From positions 1-7,359 of the forward strand of contig JALOKO010000184.1 in the NCBI GenBank assembly GCA_025456495.1: a stretch of DNA of 7,359 nucleotides, in the 5' to 3' direction. The notes under the pieces are model-generated. The model did no database searches, was not told where the DNA came from, and saw only the letters and a program-made list of their open reading frames with translations. The DNA is from Bryobacterales bacterium (GTDB lineage Bacteria > Acidobacteriota > Terriglobia > Bryobacterales > Bryobacteraceae). Below, one piece after another: positions 1-6,437 of this stretch (positions are counted from its first letter, which is position 1; the number at the start of each line of letters is the position of its first letter). The position numbers and the translations under genes are program-made.

Positions 1-809
1 ATGCCCAGTGCCCCACGTACAAGAAGGTGGGCGTTACAGCGGGGTTTGAAACTGCCGGCGGCGGGTTCGCTGAATACGTGCGCGTGATGGACTGGATTGT
101 CGCCCGTGGCATGGAGCGTATTCCGGACGGCGTTCCCTATGACGTGGCCACGTTCGTGGAGCCGCTCAACACCTGCCTGAAGGCCGTCGTCGGGTGCAAT
201 CCGCAGCCCGAGGATGTGGTGCTGGTGCTGGGCCAGGGGCCCATCGGGCTGATTTTCACCATGCTGGTGCGGCGTACCGGAGCCTGCGTGGTGGCTACGG
301 ACATGATTGAAAACCGTCTGGCGCTGGCCCGCCGCTGTGGCGCCAACCTTGCCATTCGCGCCGATGCCCCGGACCTTCGCCAGCAGGTGGGCGCCCTCAC
401 GGATGGTCGCGGCGCCGACATCGTCATTGTCGCCGCCCACGCCCCCGGCATCATTGAACAGGCGGTCTCCTGCTCCCGCCCCGGCGCCCGCATCGCCCTG
501 TTCGCCCAAACCTCCAACCAGGAGTCCATTCGGATTGGCGGCGGTGACCTTGTGGCGGGGGAGCGATCCTTAGTAGGCTATTATTCTGCCGATGTGGATC
601 TGCAGGCGGAATCTGCCCGCCTGGTCTTTGGAGGAGAATTGCCGCTGGCGGACTTGATTTCGCACCGCTTTGCCCTGGCCGACATCCATAAGGGTATTCA
701 GCAGGCATTGCATCCGGACGAGCAATCGCTGAAAGTGGTGGTGCAGCCGCTCACCGCGCAACCTTCATCGCTGCCGCCCGGTCCTGAGCAGCCGCAGAGG
801 TGGGCCTAG
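1..809 (+). CDS. Zinc-type medium-chain alcohol dehydrogenase, 5'-truncated by the window edge
   Basis: The open frame is already running at the window edge (first full codon at position 3), so the catalytic N-terminal lobe is missing. The visible part starts in the structural-zinc lobe: the Cys of AQCP is probably the last of the four zinc cysteines. Next come GGGFAEYV and FVEPLNTCLKA, the usual site of the catalytic Glu. The Rossmann fold follows with GQGPIG and, after the second strand, VVATD; an Asp at that place normally selects NAD(H) over NADP(H). TDGRGADIVI is the common MDR segment of strand 4. By family it would oxidise or reduce an alcohol, polyol or sugar-type substrate in the cytoplasm; the substrate cannot be told. 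An ATG-free internal GTG at 27 is not a credible start because conserved family sequence precedes it. Its TAG overlaps the next gene's GTG, so the two are probably co-translated. Confidence 0.9.
   Translation, partial: AQCPTYKKVGVTAGFETAGGGFAEYVRVMDWIVARGMERIPDGVPYDVATFVEPLNTCLKAVVGCNPQPEDVVLVLGQGPIGLIFTMLVRRTGACVVATDMIENRLALARRCGANLAIRADAPDLRQQVGALTDGRGADIVIVAAHAPGIIEQAVSCSRPGARIALFAQTSNQESIRIGGGDLVAGERSLVGYYSADVDLQAESARLVFGGELPLADLISHRFALADIHKGIQQALHPDEQSLKVVVQPLTAQPSSLPPGPEQPQRWA
796..800 (+). promoter_or_regulatory. Shine-Dalgarno AGAGG deciding the GTG start at 809
   Basis: AGAGG lies inside the end of the first dehydrogenase gene, 8 bases before GTG 809. It favours that start over GTG 800, which overlaps the motif itself, and over ATG 821, which is about 20 bases away. 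The stop/start junction reads TAGTG, the classic arrangement for translational coupling. Confidence 0.6.
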
Positions 810-1849
810 TGAAGACCAACATGCTGGCCGGCGTATTGTACGGCCGCGAACAACTCCGCGTGGAAAGCATGCCCATTCCCCGGATTGAAGCGGGTGAGGT
901 TCTGGTGCGCGTGCGCGCCGCCCTTACTTGTGGCACCGACGTGAAGGTCTTCCGCCGCGGGTATCACGCCCGCATGATTGTTCCCCCTGCCGTATTCGGC
1001 CATGAATTGGCTGGCGACATCGTGGAAATGGGCGATGGCGTGGAGGACTTCCAGATTGGCCAGCGCGTGATGGCCGCCAACTCCGCCCCCTGCGGTGAGT
1101 GCTTTTACTGCAAGCGGAACCTCGAAAACCTCTGCGACGACCTGCTGTTCAACAACGGGGCCTACGCCGAATTCATCCGTATCCCCGCGCGTATCGTCAA
1201 AAAGAACCTGCTGCACATCCCTGAACACGTCCAATATCAGGAAGCCGCACTTGCTGAGCCGCTGGCCTGCGTGTTGCGGGGCTGGGAGGAAACGCATGCC
1301 ATGCCCGGGGATTCCGTGGTCATCATGGGGCTGGGCCCCATCGGCATGATGTTTGTCTGTATCGCGAAGTTCTTCGGAGCCCGGGTGATTGCCATCGGCC
1401 GTCGCTGGCAGCAACTGGAGCGCGCCCGCGAGATGGGCGCGGACGAGCTCATCTGCACCGAGGAGACCCCGGACATCCCGGAACGTGTCGTCGAATTGAC
1501 CTCCGGCCGTGGCGCCGATGTCGTGTTCGAAGCCGTAGGCAAGCCCGAAACCTGGGAACTCGCCGTGAAGTTGTTGCGGCGTGGCGGTACGGTGAACTTC
1601 TTCGGCGGCTGCCCCAGCGACACCAAAGTGGCCCTTCCCACCGCCCTGTTGCATTATTCTGAGCTCACCTGCAAGGCCAGCTTCCACCACACCCCGGCGC
1701 TGATTCGGAAAGCGCTGGAACTCATCGCCAGTGATGCCGTGCCCGCGCGCTTCTTCATCAATCGCACGGAACCTCTCACCAACCTGCTGGAAGTGATGCG
1801 CCATCTGATGAGCCATAACGGCCACCTGAAGACCGCCATCATCCCTTAG
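809..1849 (+). CDS. Zinc-type medium-chain dehydrogenase (complete)
   Basis: This is a 346-residue MDR-family oxidoreductase of normal length if it starts at GTG 809 (349 residues from GTG 800). The catalytic zinc site is visible as Cys41 (TCGTD), His65-Glu66 (GHE) and Glu150 (AEPLA). The structural zinc site is complete, with Cys95, Cys98, Cys101 and Cys109. The Rossmann motif GLGPIG is at 174-179. After the second strand the protein reads AIGRR (195-199): Gly replaces the Asp typical of NAD users and is followed by two Arg, which points to NADP(H). This differs from the preceding paralogue. The residues seen imply an active zinc alcohol/polyol dehydrogenase; the substrate is unknown. It is coupled to the upstream gene by a one-base overlap and lies 17 bases before hpnC. 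A role in isoprenoid metabolism rests on position only. Confidence 0.92.
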   Translation: MKTNMLAGVLYGREQLRVESMPIPRIEAGEVLVRVRAALTCGTDVKVFRRGYHARMIVPPAVFGHELAGDIVEMGDGVEDFQIGQRVMAANSAPCGECFYCKRNLENLCDDLLFNNGAYAEFIRIPARIVKKNLLHIPEHVQYQEAALAEPLACVLRGWEETHAMPGDSVVIMGLGPIGMMFVCIAKFFGARVIAIGRRWQQLERAREMGADELICTEETPDIPERVVELTSGRGADVVFEAVGKPETWELAVKLLRRGGTVNFFGGCPSDTKVALPTALLHYSELTCKASFHHTPALIRKALELIASDAVPARFFINRTEPLTNLLEVMRHLMSHNGHLKTAIIP

Positions 1850-1851
1850 CC

Positions 1852-1856
1852 AAGGG
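1852..1856 (+). promoter_or_regulatory. Shine-Dalgarno-like AAGGG before hpnC
   Basis: AAGGG sits 10 bases before GTG 1867 in a 17-base gap. GTG 1873 would be 16 bases away, and GTG 1909, inside the tandem repeat, has no purine-rich motif before it. This supports 1867 as the start and therefore translation of the whole repeat. Confidence 0.4.
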
Positions 1857-1866
1857 CCTCCCTCCC

Positions 1867-2862
1867 GTGACTGTGCGTTCTTCCCATCATGCGCGTTCTT
1901 CCCATCATGTGCGTTCTTCCCATCATGCGCGTCCCTTCCTTGCTCCCGCCCCGTTCCTGGGAGATGAGGCGTCCCAGGCGCCCTGGGACAGGGAGGAGAG
2001 CCTCCGCTACACCCGCTGGCTGGCCACCGGCCACTACGAGAACTTCCACGTCGTCAGCTTGCTGCTGCCTCGCGAACTGCACCAGGACTTCTACAACGTC
2101 TACTCCTACTGCCGCTGGAGCGACGATTTGGGCGATGAATTAGGCAACCCGGCGCGCAGCCTGAAGATGCTTGCCTGGTGGCGCGGGCTGTTGCAGGACA
2201 TGTTCAACGGGCAGCCCCTCACCCATCCCGTTTTCATCGCGCTGGCCGAAACCGTGGCGCACCGTAGCCTGCCCATCCAGCCCTTCGCGCACCTGCTGGA
2301 CGCCTTTGCGCAGGACCAGACTGTGACCCGTTATCCGGATTGGCCCACCCTGGAAGATTACTGCGTGCGCTCAGCGAATCCGGTGGGCCGCCTGGTGCTG
2401 ATGCTGTGCGGTTACCGCGACGAAGCCCGTTTCCAACTCTCTGACTCCATCTGTACCGGTCTGCAGTTGGCGAACTTCTGGCAGGATGTGTCCGTCGATC
2501 TCGACAAAGGCCGCGTCTATCTGCCGCTGGATCTGCTGGCGCGGCACGGCTACACAGAGCAGCAGTTGCTGGACCGTCAGGACCACCCTGCCATCCGCGC
2601 CGCCCTCCGCGAGGCGGTGGACTACGCGAGGGGCTTCTTCCACCGGGGGCGTCCGTTGGTGGACACCTTGGACGCCCGCCTGGCCTTGGATATTGACCTG
2701 TTCGTGCGTGGGGGAGTCGCGATTCTCAACCAGGTGGCCGCGGCCGATTACGCCGTCCTGCGCCGCCGACCCCGCATCACCCCACCGCGCCGCGCCGCCC
2801 TCCTGCTGCAGGCGTTGGCGGCGCACCTGCCCCCGCTGTGGCGCAAGCCGCGCAACCCCTAG
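1867..2862 (+). CDS. hpnC: Hydroxysqualene synthase HpnC (squalene/phytoene synthase family)
   Basis: This is a trans-isoprenyl diphosphate synthase-fold protein of 331 residues. The first Asp-rich motif is DDLGDE at 86-91 within YCRWSDD. The second is NFWQDVSVD at 203-211, followed by KGRVYLP. HYENFHVVSLLLP (56-68) and SANPVGRLVL (169-178) are typical of HpnC rather than of CrtB or HpnD. By family knowledge HpnC converts presqualene diphosphate to hydroxysqualene, the second step of the HpnCDE route to squalene for hopanoids. The first 45 or so residues are an extension: three copies of R-S-S-H-H-(A/V), then a Pro/Ala-rich linker before the conserved core at about 46. No ATG, GTG or TTG codon in frame lies between GTG 1909 and the core, so at least part of the repeat must be translated unless a rare start is used. 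hpnD follows after 156 bases. Confidence 0.9.
   Translation: MTVRSSHHARSSHHVRSSHHARPFLAPAPFLGDEASQAPWDREESLRYTRWLATGHYENFHVVSLLLPRELHQDFYNVYSYCRWSDDLGDELGNPARSLKMLAWWRGLLQDMFNGQPLTHPVFIALAETVAHRSLPIQPFAHLLDAFAQDQTVTRYPDWPTLEDYCVRSANPVGRLVLMLCGYRDEARFQLSDSICTGLQLANFWQDVSVDLDKGRVYLPLDLLARHGYTEQQLLDRQDHPAIRAALREAVDYARGFFHRGRPLVDTLDARLALDIDLFVRGGVAILNQVAAADYAVLRRRPRITPPRRAALLLQALAAHLPPLWRKPRNP
1873..1926 (+). repeat. 18-bp tandem repeat, 3 copies, in the 5' end of hpnC
   Basis: The unit is GYGCGTTCTTCCCATCAT at 1873-1890, 1891-1908 and 1909-1926. Copies 1 and 3 are identical and copy 2 differs at one base (T to C). A decayed fourth copy may start at 1927 (GCGCGT). The unit is six codons, so copy-number change keeps the frame and only lengthens a His/Ser/Arg N-terminus. 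Confidence 0.95.
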
Positions 2863-2928
2863 GACAGCCCGCGTCCGGTTCGCCCTACGTTGCCCAACCG
2901 AGACAACCCCAACGGGCTCTCCAACGGA

Positions 2929-2942
2929 CCCGGCTATCCGGG
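2929..2942 (+). other. Small GC hairpin in the hpnC-hpnD gap
   Basis: CCCGG (2929-2933), a four-base CTAT loop and CCGGG (2938-2942) form a perfect five-pair stem. No T-tract follows, so it is not a standard intrinsic terminator. It could be a minor mRNA structure between the two genes or chance in GC-rich DNA. Confidence 0.3.
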
Positions 2943-2955
2943 ATCCCCCGCCCCG

Positions 2956-2964
2956 TGCTAAGTT
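2956..2964 (+). promoter_or_regulatory. Possible extended -10 element upstream of hpnD
   Basis: TGCTAAGTT has the TG of an extended -10 and a hexamer TAAGTT that keeps the key first, second and last positions of TATAAT. No -35 hexamer is visible about 17 bases upstream. It sits where the GC-rich gap becomes A-rich, about 55 bases before the hpnD ATG. It could give hpnD and the downstream genes their own promoter, but the match is weak. Confidence 0.2.
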
Positions 2965-2967
2965 GAA

Positions 2968-3021
2968 ACACAGGACCATCAGATAGGACCATCACACAGG
3001 ACCATTACACAGAGGACCATG
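2968..3021 (+). repeat. 13-bp tandem repeat, 4 copies, running into the hpnD start codon
   Basis: The units are ACACAGGACCATC (2968-2980), AGATAGGACCATC (2981-2993), ACACAGGACCATT (2994-3006) and ACACAGAGGACCATG (3007-3021). All share AGGACCAT. The last has two extra bases, which turn AGGA into GAGGA, and it ends in the hpnD ATG. Each unit therefore resembles a duplicated ribosome-binding/start context, with only the final one carrying a true ATG. With a 13-base period the units are not in one frame. Confidence 0.92.
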
Positions 3022-3924
3022 CAGCACGGATCCGGCACCTCACATTCCCTGGCGCAGTCCTATGCCCACTGCGAGACGGTGGCCCGTACCCGGGCAAAGA
3101 ACTTCTATTACGCCTTCCTGCTGCTGCCCCGCGCCAAGCGAGCGTCGATGTGCGCGGTCTACGCGTTCATGCGCTATTGCGATGATCTCAGCGACGACCT
3201 GAATGACGGTTCCGGCGCTGCCGCTCTGGCCATCCAGCAATGGGAGCAGCACCTGCGCCAGGCCTTGGACGGGGAGTCCGCGCCACACCCGGTCTGGCCC
3301 GCCTTTGTGGATACGGTGCAACGCTACGCCATCCCGCACGCGTATTTTCTCGACATGATTCAGGGCGTACGCAGCGACCTGGAGCCGCGTCGCATCCAGC
3401 GCTTCGAGGAACTCTACGAATACTGTTATCGGGTGGCCTCCGTGGTGGGTCTCACGGTCATTCATATCCTGGGCTTTCAAGGCCAGCGCGCGTTGGAATT
3501 GGCTGAAAAGTGTGGGATCGCCTTCCAACTCACCAACATTCTGCGCGATGTGCGCGAGGATGCTGAGAACGGACGCGTCTACCTGCCTGAGGAGGACCTG
3601 CTGCGCTTCGGGGTGATCGCCCAGGATCTGTGCGCCACTCAGCCAAACGACCGCTTCCGTGCCCTGATGCGCTTCCAGTCTGCCCGCGCCTGGCGTTACT
3701 ACCGCGAGAGTTTTGGGCTGGTGAACCTCACCGCCCGCTCGGGGCGCGCCTGCCTGAGCGCCCTCATCGGCATCTATTCCAATCTCCTGCGCGCCATCGA
3801 ACTGGCGAACTTCGACGTGCTTTCGCGCCGCATCCGTCTGTCGGCTGTTCACAAGATCTGGATCCTGATGAAGAGCCTGTTGGGTCTGCAGCGCCTGCCC
3901 GCGCCGCTTCGTGTACACGCCTGA
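3019..3924 (+). CDS. hpnD: Presqualene diphosphate synthase HpnD (squalene/phytoene synthase family)
   Basis: This 301-residue protein has the full head-to-head prenyl synthase signature. The first Asp-rich motif DDLSDD is at 55-60 (after YAFMRYC), YCYRVASVVG is at 135-144, and the second motif NILRDVRED is at 173-181, followed by NGRVYLP. By family knowledge HpnD condenses two farnesyl diphosphates, with magnesium, to presqualene diphosphate for HpnC. Sequence alone cannot fully exclude phytoene synthase (CrtB), which shares these motifs; the adjacent hpnC and the absence of other carotenoid genes favour HpnD. The start is ATG 3019. The nearest purine motif, GAGG (3012-3015), is only 3 bases from it, which is unusually tight, and the start region is made of 13-bp repeats. 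The C-terminus is of normal length. A gap of 163 bases separates it from the GT41 gene. Confidence 0.88.
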   Translation: MQHGSGTSHSLAQSYAHCETVARTRAKNFYYAFLLLPRAKRASMCAVYAFMRYCDDLSDDLNDGSGAAALAIQQWEQHLRQALDGESAPHPVWPAFVDTVQRYAIPHAYFLDMIQGVRSDLEPRRIQRFEELYEYCYRVASVVGLTVIHILGFQGQRALELAEKCGIAFQLTNILRDVREDAENGRVYLPEEDLLRFGVIAQDLCATQPNDRFRALMRFQSARAWRYYRESFGLVNLTARSGRACLSALIGIYSNLLRAIELANFDVLSRRIRLSAVHKIWILMKSLLGLQRLPAPLRVHA

Positions 3925-3969
3925 ACGGCCGCGCCCTCGCGCTGGAGCTGCCAACCTGGCTTGTCGCTC

Positions 3970-4041
3970 AAGCTTCCGCTCTTGCCGCCCCTAAAGCTTC
4001 CTGCCCGCCCTGCCGAATGGCTTCCTGGCGGACGCCGTGAA
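3970..4041 (+). repeat. Weak 24-base periodicity in the hpnD-GT41 gap
   Basis: AAGCTTCC occurs at 3970 and 3994 and TGGCTTCC at 4018, exactly 24 bases apart each time. The sequence between the anchors is only loosely similar (C-rich, GCC-rich). It may be a decayed tandem repeat or simple pyrimidine-rich low complexity. Confidence 0.3.
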
Positions 4042-4074
4042 TTCCACCGCGAATTCCACCGGGACTTCCGCCGT
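4039..4074 (+). repeat. 12-bp tandem repeat, 3 copies, before the GT41 start
   Basis: The units are GAATTCCACCGC (4039-4050), GAATTCCACCGG (4051-4062) and a diverged GACTTCCGCCGT (4063-4074). The array ends directly before the GGGAGG ribosome-binding site. If translation began at GTG 4037 the repeat would encode a short Asn/Ser/Thr stretch, but the better start is downstream, which makes it leader sequence. Confidence 0.75.
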
Positions 4075-4080
4075 GGGAGG
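4075..4080 (+). promoter_or_regulatory. Strong Shine-Dalgarno GGGAGG deciding the GT41 start
   Basis: GGGAGG lies 7 bases before ATG 4088, an optimal arrangement. The earlier in-frame GTG 4037 has no comparable motif, so ATG 4088 is the preferred start and removes 17 residues from the longest reading. Confidence 0.7.
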
Positions 4081-4087
4081 CGAATTC

Positions 4088-6409
4088 ATGGCATTGGCTC
4101 AGACAGAGGCCCTTGCGCGTATTGAGGAAGGTTACCGGCTGCTGGACCAGGGCGAGCCGCAGCGGGCGCTGGACCGTTTTCTGGACCTGGCCGAAAGCCT
4201 CCCCGGCATTGCCGCCTCCTGGCATGGATTGGGGAACGCCTGCGCTGCTGCCGGAGATCCCGCGCGCAGTCTGGAATTCCTGGCCAAAGCCTGCAGCATT
4301 GCGCCCCAGACGGGCCTGTATTGGGGCGACTACGGCAGGCAATTGCTGCATGCCCAGCGCTTCGCCGAAGCGGCCGAAGCCTTCTCGCGCGCGCTACGCG
4401 ACGACCGCGAAAACCTGCTGCTCCACATGATGTACGGGCAGGCGCTATCCGGCATGGGCCTGGAGGCTGAGGCCCTTAGCGAGTATCAATATGTACTGGA
4501 GCGGCAGCCGCAGTCAGTACCCACCCTCAATCTGGTGGGGAACGTCCTGCGCAAACTGGGTCGCCTGGAGGAGGCCGCTGAGATTTATCAGGCCTCCTTG
4601 CGAATGGAACCCCGGCGCTACGAGGTGTGGCACAATCTGGCTGTCATCCGATCCTTGCAGCAACGCTGGCCGGAAGCCACCGCTTGCGCCGCTGAGGCGG
4701 TACACCTCAATCCGCAGTTCTGGCAGGCGCAATTGGGCCTTGGCCTCACGCTGCTGCGGCAGAAGATGTACGACGATGCCGAGGCCTGCTATCTTTCCGC
4801 GCTGCAGCTTTCCAATGGCGACGCTGAAGTCTGCCTGGAACTGGGCAACCTGGCTATGGCTCGCCATCAGGGCAACCAAGCCATGCAGTGGTTTCACCGC
4901 GCCATTGAGGCGAACCCCCACCATGTTGGCGCCCTGATCAATGCCGCGGACCTGTTCCGGCTGAACGGCGGCATCACCCAGAGCCTCACCCTCGCTCGCC
5001 TGGCCCAGCAAATTGAACCGGATCATCCCAAGGCGATTGGTGTAGAGGCCATCGCCCTAAGCGAACTCGGGCGTATGCGCGAGGCGCTGGAGTGCTATCA
5101 GCGGGTGCTTTCCATTGATCCACAGGATGGCGGCGCCCAATCCAATCTGCTGTACAACCTGAACTTCCATACCGCCTTTGAGCCGCGGAAAGTGTTCGCG
5201 CTCCACCAGGCCTGGGGCAAGCTCGCTGAGGCGCACGTCAAGGATTGGGGAATTGTTTCCCACACCATCGCCAACCCGGCCAAGCGCCTCCGCGTGGGTT
5301 ACGTGTCCGGCGACTTCCGCCGCCACTCGGTGATGTACTTTCTGCGCCCGCTTCTGGAAGGCCACCAACGCGACCAGTTCGAGATCTACTGCTACAGTTG
5401 TGTGGACCGTGAGGACGGCATCACGGCGCAGGTGAAGCAGATGGACGTGGTGTGGCGCGACATTGCCGCCCTCAGCCACCCGGACAGCGCCGCCCTCATC
5501 GTCCGGGACAAGATCGACATTCTAGTGGACCTTGGCGGCCATACTGGCAGCGGACGTCTGCCCGTCTTCGCTGCCAAGCCTGCCCCCATCCAATGTTCGT
5601 ATCTGGGCTATCCCAACACCAGTGGGCTCACCACCATCGACTACCGCATTGTGGACCCTGTCAGTGACCCCGAGGACGGGCCCGCGACGTCCTTGCATAC
5701 TGAGGCCCTTGCGCGTCTGCACCCCACCTTTTTGTGCTTCGATCCGGTGGAAGCGCAGTTGCCCGTCAGCCCGCGCCCGCCCGTTCTGGAGCAGCGCTAC
5801 ATCACCTTTGGCACCTTCAACAACAACAAGAAAATCGACGTGGAAACCGCCCATGCCTGGGGCCGGCTGCTGCTGGCTGTGCCCGGGTCCCGGCTGCTGC
5901 TGAAGTGCCGCTCGTACGGGGCGGAAGAGGCGCGCCGCCACGTACTGGGCATTCTGGAGCAAGCGGGTGTTTCTCCCGATCGCGTCACCCTTCTGCCCGG
6001 CGATCAGGGCTATGAGGATCACCTGCGCCAGTACGCGCGACTGGACATCGCGCTGGATACCTTTCCCTATAACGGCACCACCACCACCATGGAGGCTCTG
6101 TGGATGGGCGTCCCGGTGATCTCCCTTTCCGGCCAGACCCACGCCAGCCGCGTGGGACGCAGCATCCTCAACGCCTTGGGATGCCCCGAATGGGTGGCTG
6201 CCTCGGCGGAGGACTTCGCCCGCATTGGCGCCGCCCTGGCCACAAACCCGCCGGAGTTGCAACGGCTTCGCCTGAATCTTCGCCAGATGCTGGGCTCCAG
6301 CGCCTTGATGGATCGCGCCGGTATGGTGCAGCGTATGGAAACCTTCTACCGCCAGGCCTGGCAGGCCTGGTGCGCACGCCAGGAAATGCCGTTGCCTCCG
6401 GCCGCCTGA
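4088..6409 (+). CDS. TPR-repeat GT41 glycosyltransferase (O-GlcNAc transferase/SPINDLY type)
   Basis: This is a 773-residue protein from ATG 4088 (790 from GTG 4037). Residues about 8-350 form roughly ten tandem 34-residue TPR units with the usual G/Y/A and terminal Pro pattern, for example EAAEIYQASLRMEP and EALECYQRVLSIDP. A linker leads to the GT41 catalytic domain from about residue 399: RLRVGYVSGDFRRHSV, with His413 at the place of human OGT His498. Later motifs are DILVDLGGHTGSGRLP, FGTFNNNKKID (Lys582 at the OGT Lys842 place), DHLRQYA (His645, OGT His901) and LDTFPYNGTTTTMEALW (657-672). The last matches the OGT nucleotide-binding loop, with Glu669 where OGT has Asp925. By family it transfers a sugar from a nucleotide sugar to Ser/Thr of proteins chosen by the TPR superhelix; donor and targets are unknown. 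No signal peptide or membrane segment is evident, so it should be cytoplasmic. A methyltransferase follows after 28 bases. Confidence 0.92.
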   Translation: MALAQTEALARIEEGYRLLDQGEPQRALDRFLDLAESLPGIAASWHGLGNACAAAGDPARSLEFLAKACSIAPQTGLYWGDYGRQLLHAQRFAEAAEAFSRALRDDRENLLLHMMYGQALSGMGLEAEALSEYQYVLERQPQSVPTLNLVGNVLRKLGRLEEAAEIYQASLRMEPRRYEVWHNLAVIRSLQQRWPEATACAAEAVHLNPQFWQAQLGLGLTLLRQKMYDDAEACYLSALQLSNGDAEVCLELGNLAMARHQGNQAMQWFHRAIEANPHHVGALINAADLFRLNGGITQSLTLARLAQQIEPDHPKAIGVEAIALSELGRMREALECYQRVLSIDPQDGGAQSNLLYNLNFHTAFEPRKVFALHQAWGKLAEAHVKDWGIVSHTIANPAKRLRVGYVSGDFRRHSVMYFLRPLLEGHQRDQFEIYCYSCVDREDGITAQVKQMDVVWRDIAALSHPDSAALIVRDKIDILVDLGGHTGSGRLPVFAAKPAPIQCSYLGYPNTSGLTTIDYRIVDPVSDPEDGPATSLHTEALARLHPTFLCFDPVEAQLPVSPRPPVLEQRYITFGTFNNNKKIDVETAHAWGRLLLAVPGSRLLLKCRSYGAEEARRHVLGILEQAGVSPDRVTLLPGDQGYEDHLRQYARLDIALDTFPYNGTTTTMEALWMGVPVISLSGQTHASRVGRSILNALGCPEWVAASAEDFARIGAALATNPPELQRLRLNLRQMLGSSALMDRAGMVQRMETFYRQAWQAWCARQEMPLPPAA

Positions 6410-6426
6410 TATTCCCCGCAGTCTTG

Positions 6427-6432
6427 AAAGGA
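6427..6432 (+). promoter_or_regulatory. Shine-Dalgarno AAAGGA for the methyltransferase gene
   Basis: AAAGGA lies 5 bases before ATG 6438 in the 28-base gap after the GT41 stop. It is a good match with normal spacing, and it supports both this start and same-transcript expression. Confidence 0.6.
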
Positions 6433-6437
6433 AACCG

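Noticed and set aside
806..1825. Long open frame of 339 codons antisense to the second dehydrogenase
   Set aside because: It lies wholly opposite a clear zinc dehydrogenase with all zinc ligands present; its His/Gly/Ala-rich product shows no family signature. Long antisense frames are expected in GC-rich genes.
2929..2942. Intrinsic terminator between hpnC and hpnD
   Set aside because: The five-pair hairpin has no following T-run, so termination there is not supported.
1873..3021. CRISPR array
   Set aside because: The repeats are 12-18 bases, directly adjacent without spacers, and differ from site to site; they are simple tandem repeats.
3019..3924. Phytoene synthase (CrtB) as the product
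   Set aside because: Shared motifs make it possible, but the adjacent HpnC-type gene and lack of carotenoid genes make HpnD the better call.
3040..3954. Open frame of 304 codons antisense to hpnD
   Set aside because: A mirror of the hpnD codon pattern; the plus strand carries both Asp-rich motifs of the prenyl synthase.
4106..5716. A 15-base direct repeat (GAGGCCCTTGCGCGT at 4106 and 5702)
   Set aside because: Both copies encode EALAR in the same frame within a large GC-rich gene; most likely coincidence of codon use.
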